Assembly (NCBI GenBank): GCA_038206235.1
Contig: JBBRBB010000038.1
Location: 1 to 31,599, forward strand
Direction of reading: 5' to 3'
Source: JBBRBB01 sp038206235
Lineage (GTDB): Bacteria; Bacteroidota; Bacteroidia; Chitinophagales; Chitinophagaceae
DNA: 31,599 nt
Each line of letters opens with the position of its first letter. Position 1 is the stretch's first letter. The notes beneath the pieces are model-generated. The model ran no database searches. It saw only the letters and a program-made list of their open reading frames with translations, and had not been told where the DNA came from. Of this stretch, positions 31,554 to 31,599 are shown in pieces. The translations under genes were made by a program, and so were the position numbers.

Positions 31554-31599
31554 ATATTTTCAGAGGTCTTTATGCCTTCAAAAACTCATCTATGAATCT

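Overview
The window looks like about 31.6 kb of chromosome from a member of the Bacteroidota, most likely a Chitinophagaceae-type organism. The evidence is AT-rich DNA with weak ribosome binding sites, several TTG or GTG starts, promoter boxes of the TAnnTTTG type, and lineage-typical genes: a large TamB, a DUF5522 mini-protein, a LuxC-like acyl-CoA reductase divergent from a dicluster ferredoxin, and a divergent arginase/formimidoylglutamase homologue. The genus assignment is inference.

Left end (1-4000), accessory. Two genes on the minus strand, a secreted beta-lactamase-fold serine hydrolase and a small membrane protein with a BamE-like tail, are each followed by a ~195 bp element. These elements have the layout of integron attC sites: RYYYAAC/GTTRRRY-like ends, inverted-repeat arms whose sequence changes in step, and cassette boundaries whose end heptamers complement each other. 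Just upstream of the first cassette lie a ~100 bp attI-like stretch and the frameshifted C-terminal end of a tyrosine recombinase in the same orientation as the cassettes. I read this as a decayed integron, or attC cluster without a working integrase, with the 'inverted' integrase layout. It ends in a 15-unit 21-bp tandem repeat and a gene of unknown function with internal duplication.

Middle (4000-24700), mostly core: panE, tamB, small hypotheticals, a saccharopine/alanine dehydrogenase-like enzyme, a NamZ-type exo-muramidase, fmt, a LysM protein, an RsmF-like rRNA methyltransferase, acyl-CoA reductase plus ferredoxin, ddl, a PASTA protein, a rhodanese, an arginase-family enzyme and a TatD hydrolase. 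Cell-wall themes recur (NamZ, LysM, Ddl, PASTA). Heptamer repeats and a shared 'GAGTCCTkTGGAC' repeat have entered fmt and the rsmF-like gene in frame. A candidate small RNA and a decayed VapBC module lie between the ferredoxin gene and ddl.

24700-25900 is a second decayed patch: a DUF1624 gene with a large internal deletion followed by a third, diverged copy of the attC-like element, one intact tRNA-Ser(GGA) flanked by tRNA-Ser-derived fragments carrying a palindromic insert, and a start-less GIY-YIG nuclease gene.

25970-31600: an orphan encapsulin-type ferritin (EncFtn) converging on a possible DUF2383 four-helix protein, a purine nucleoside phosphorylase, a TIGR04283-type glycosyltransferase, a cysteine-rich flavodoxin-fold reductase in an operon with a sterol-desaturase-family enzyme, a hypothetical protein, and a terminal region with a 20-bp direct repeat and a pseudoknot-capable structured stretch.
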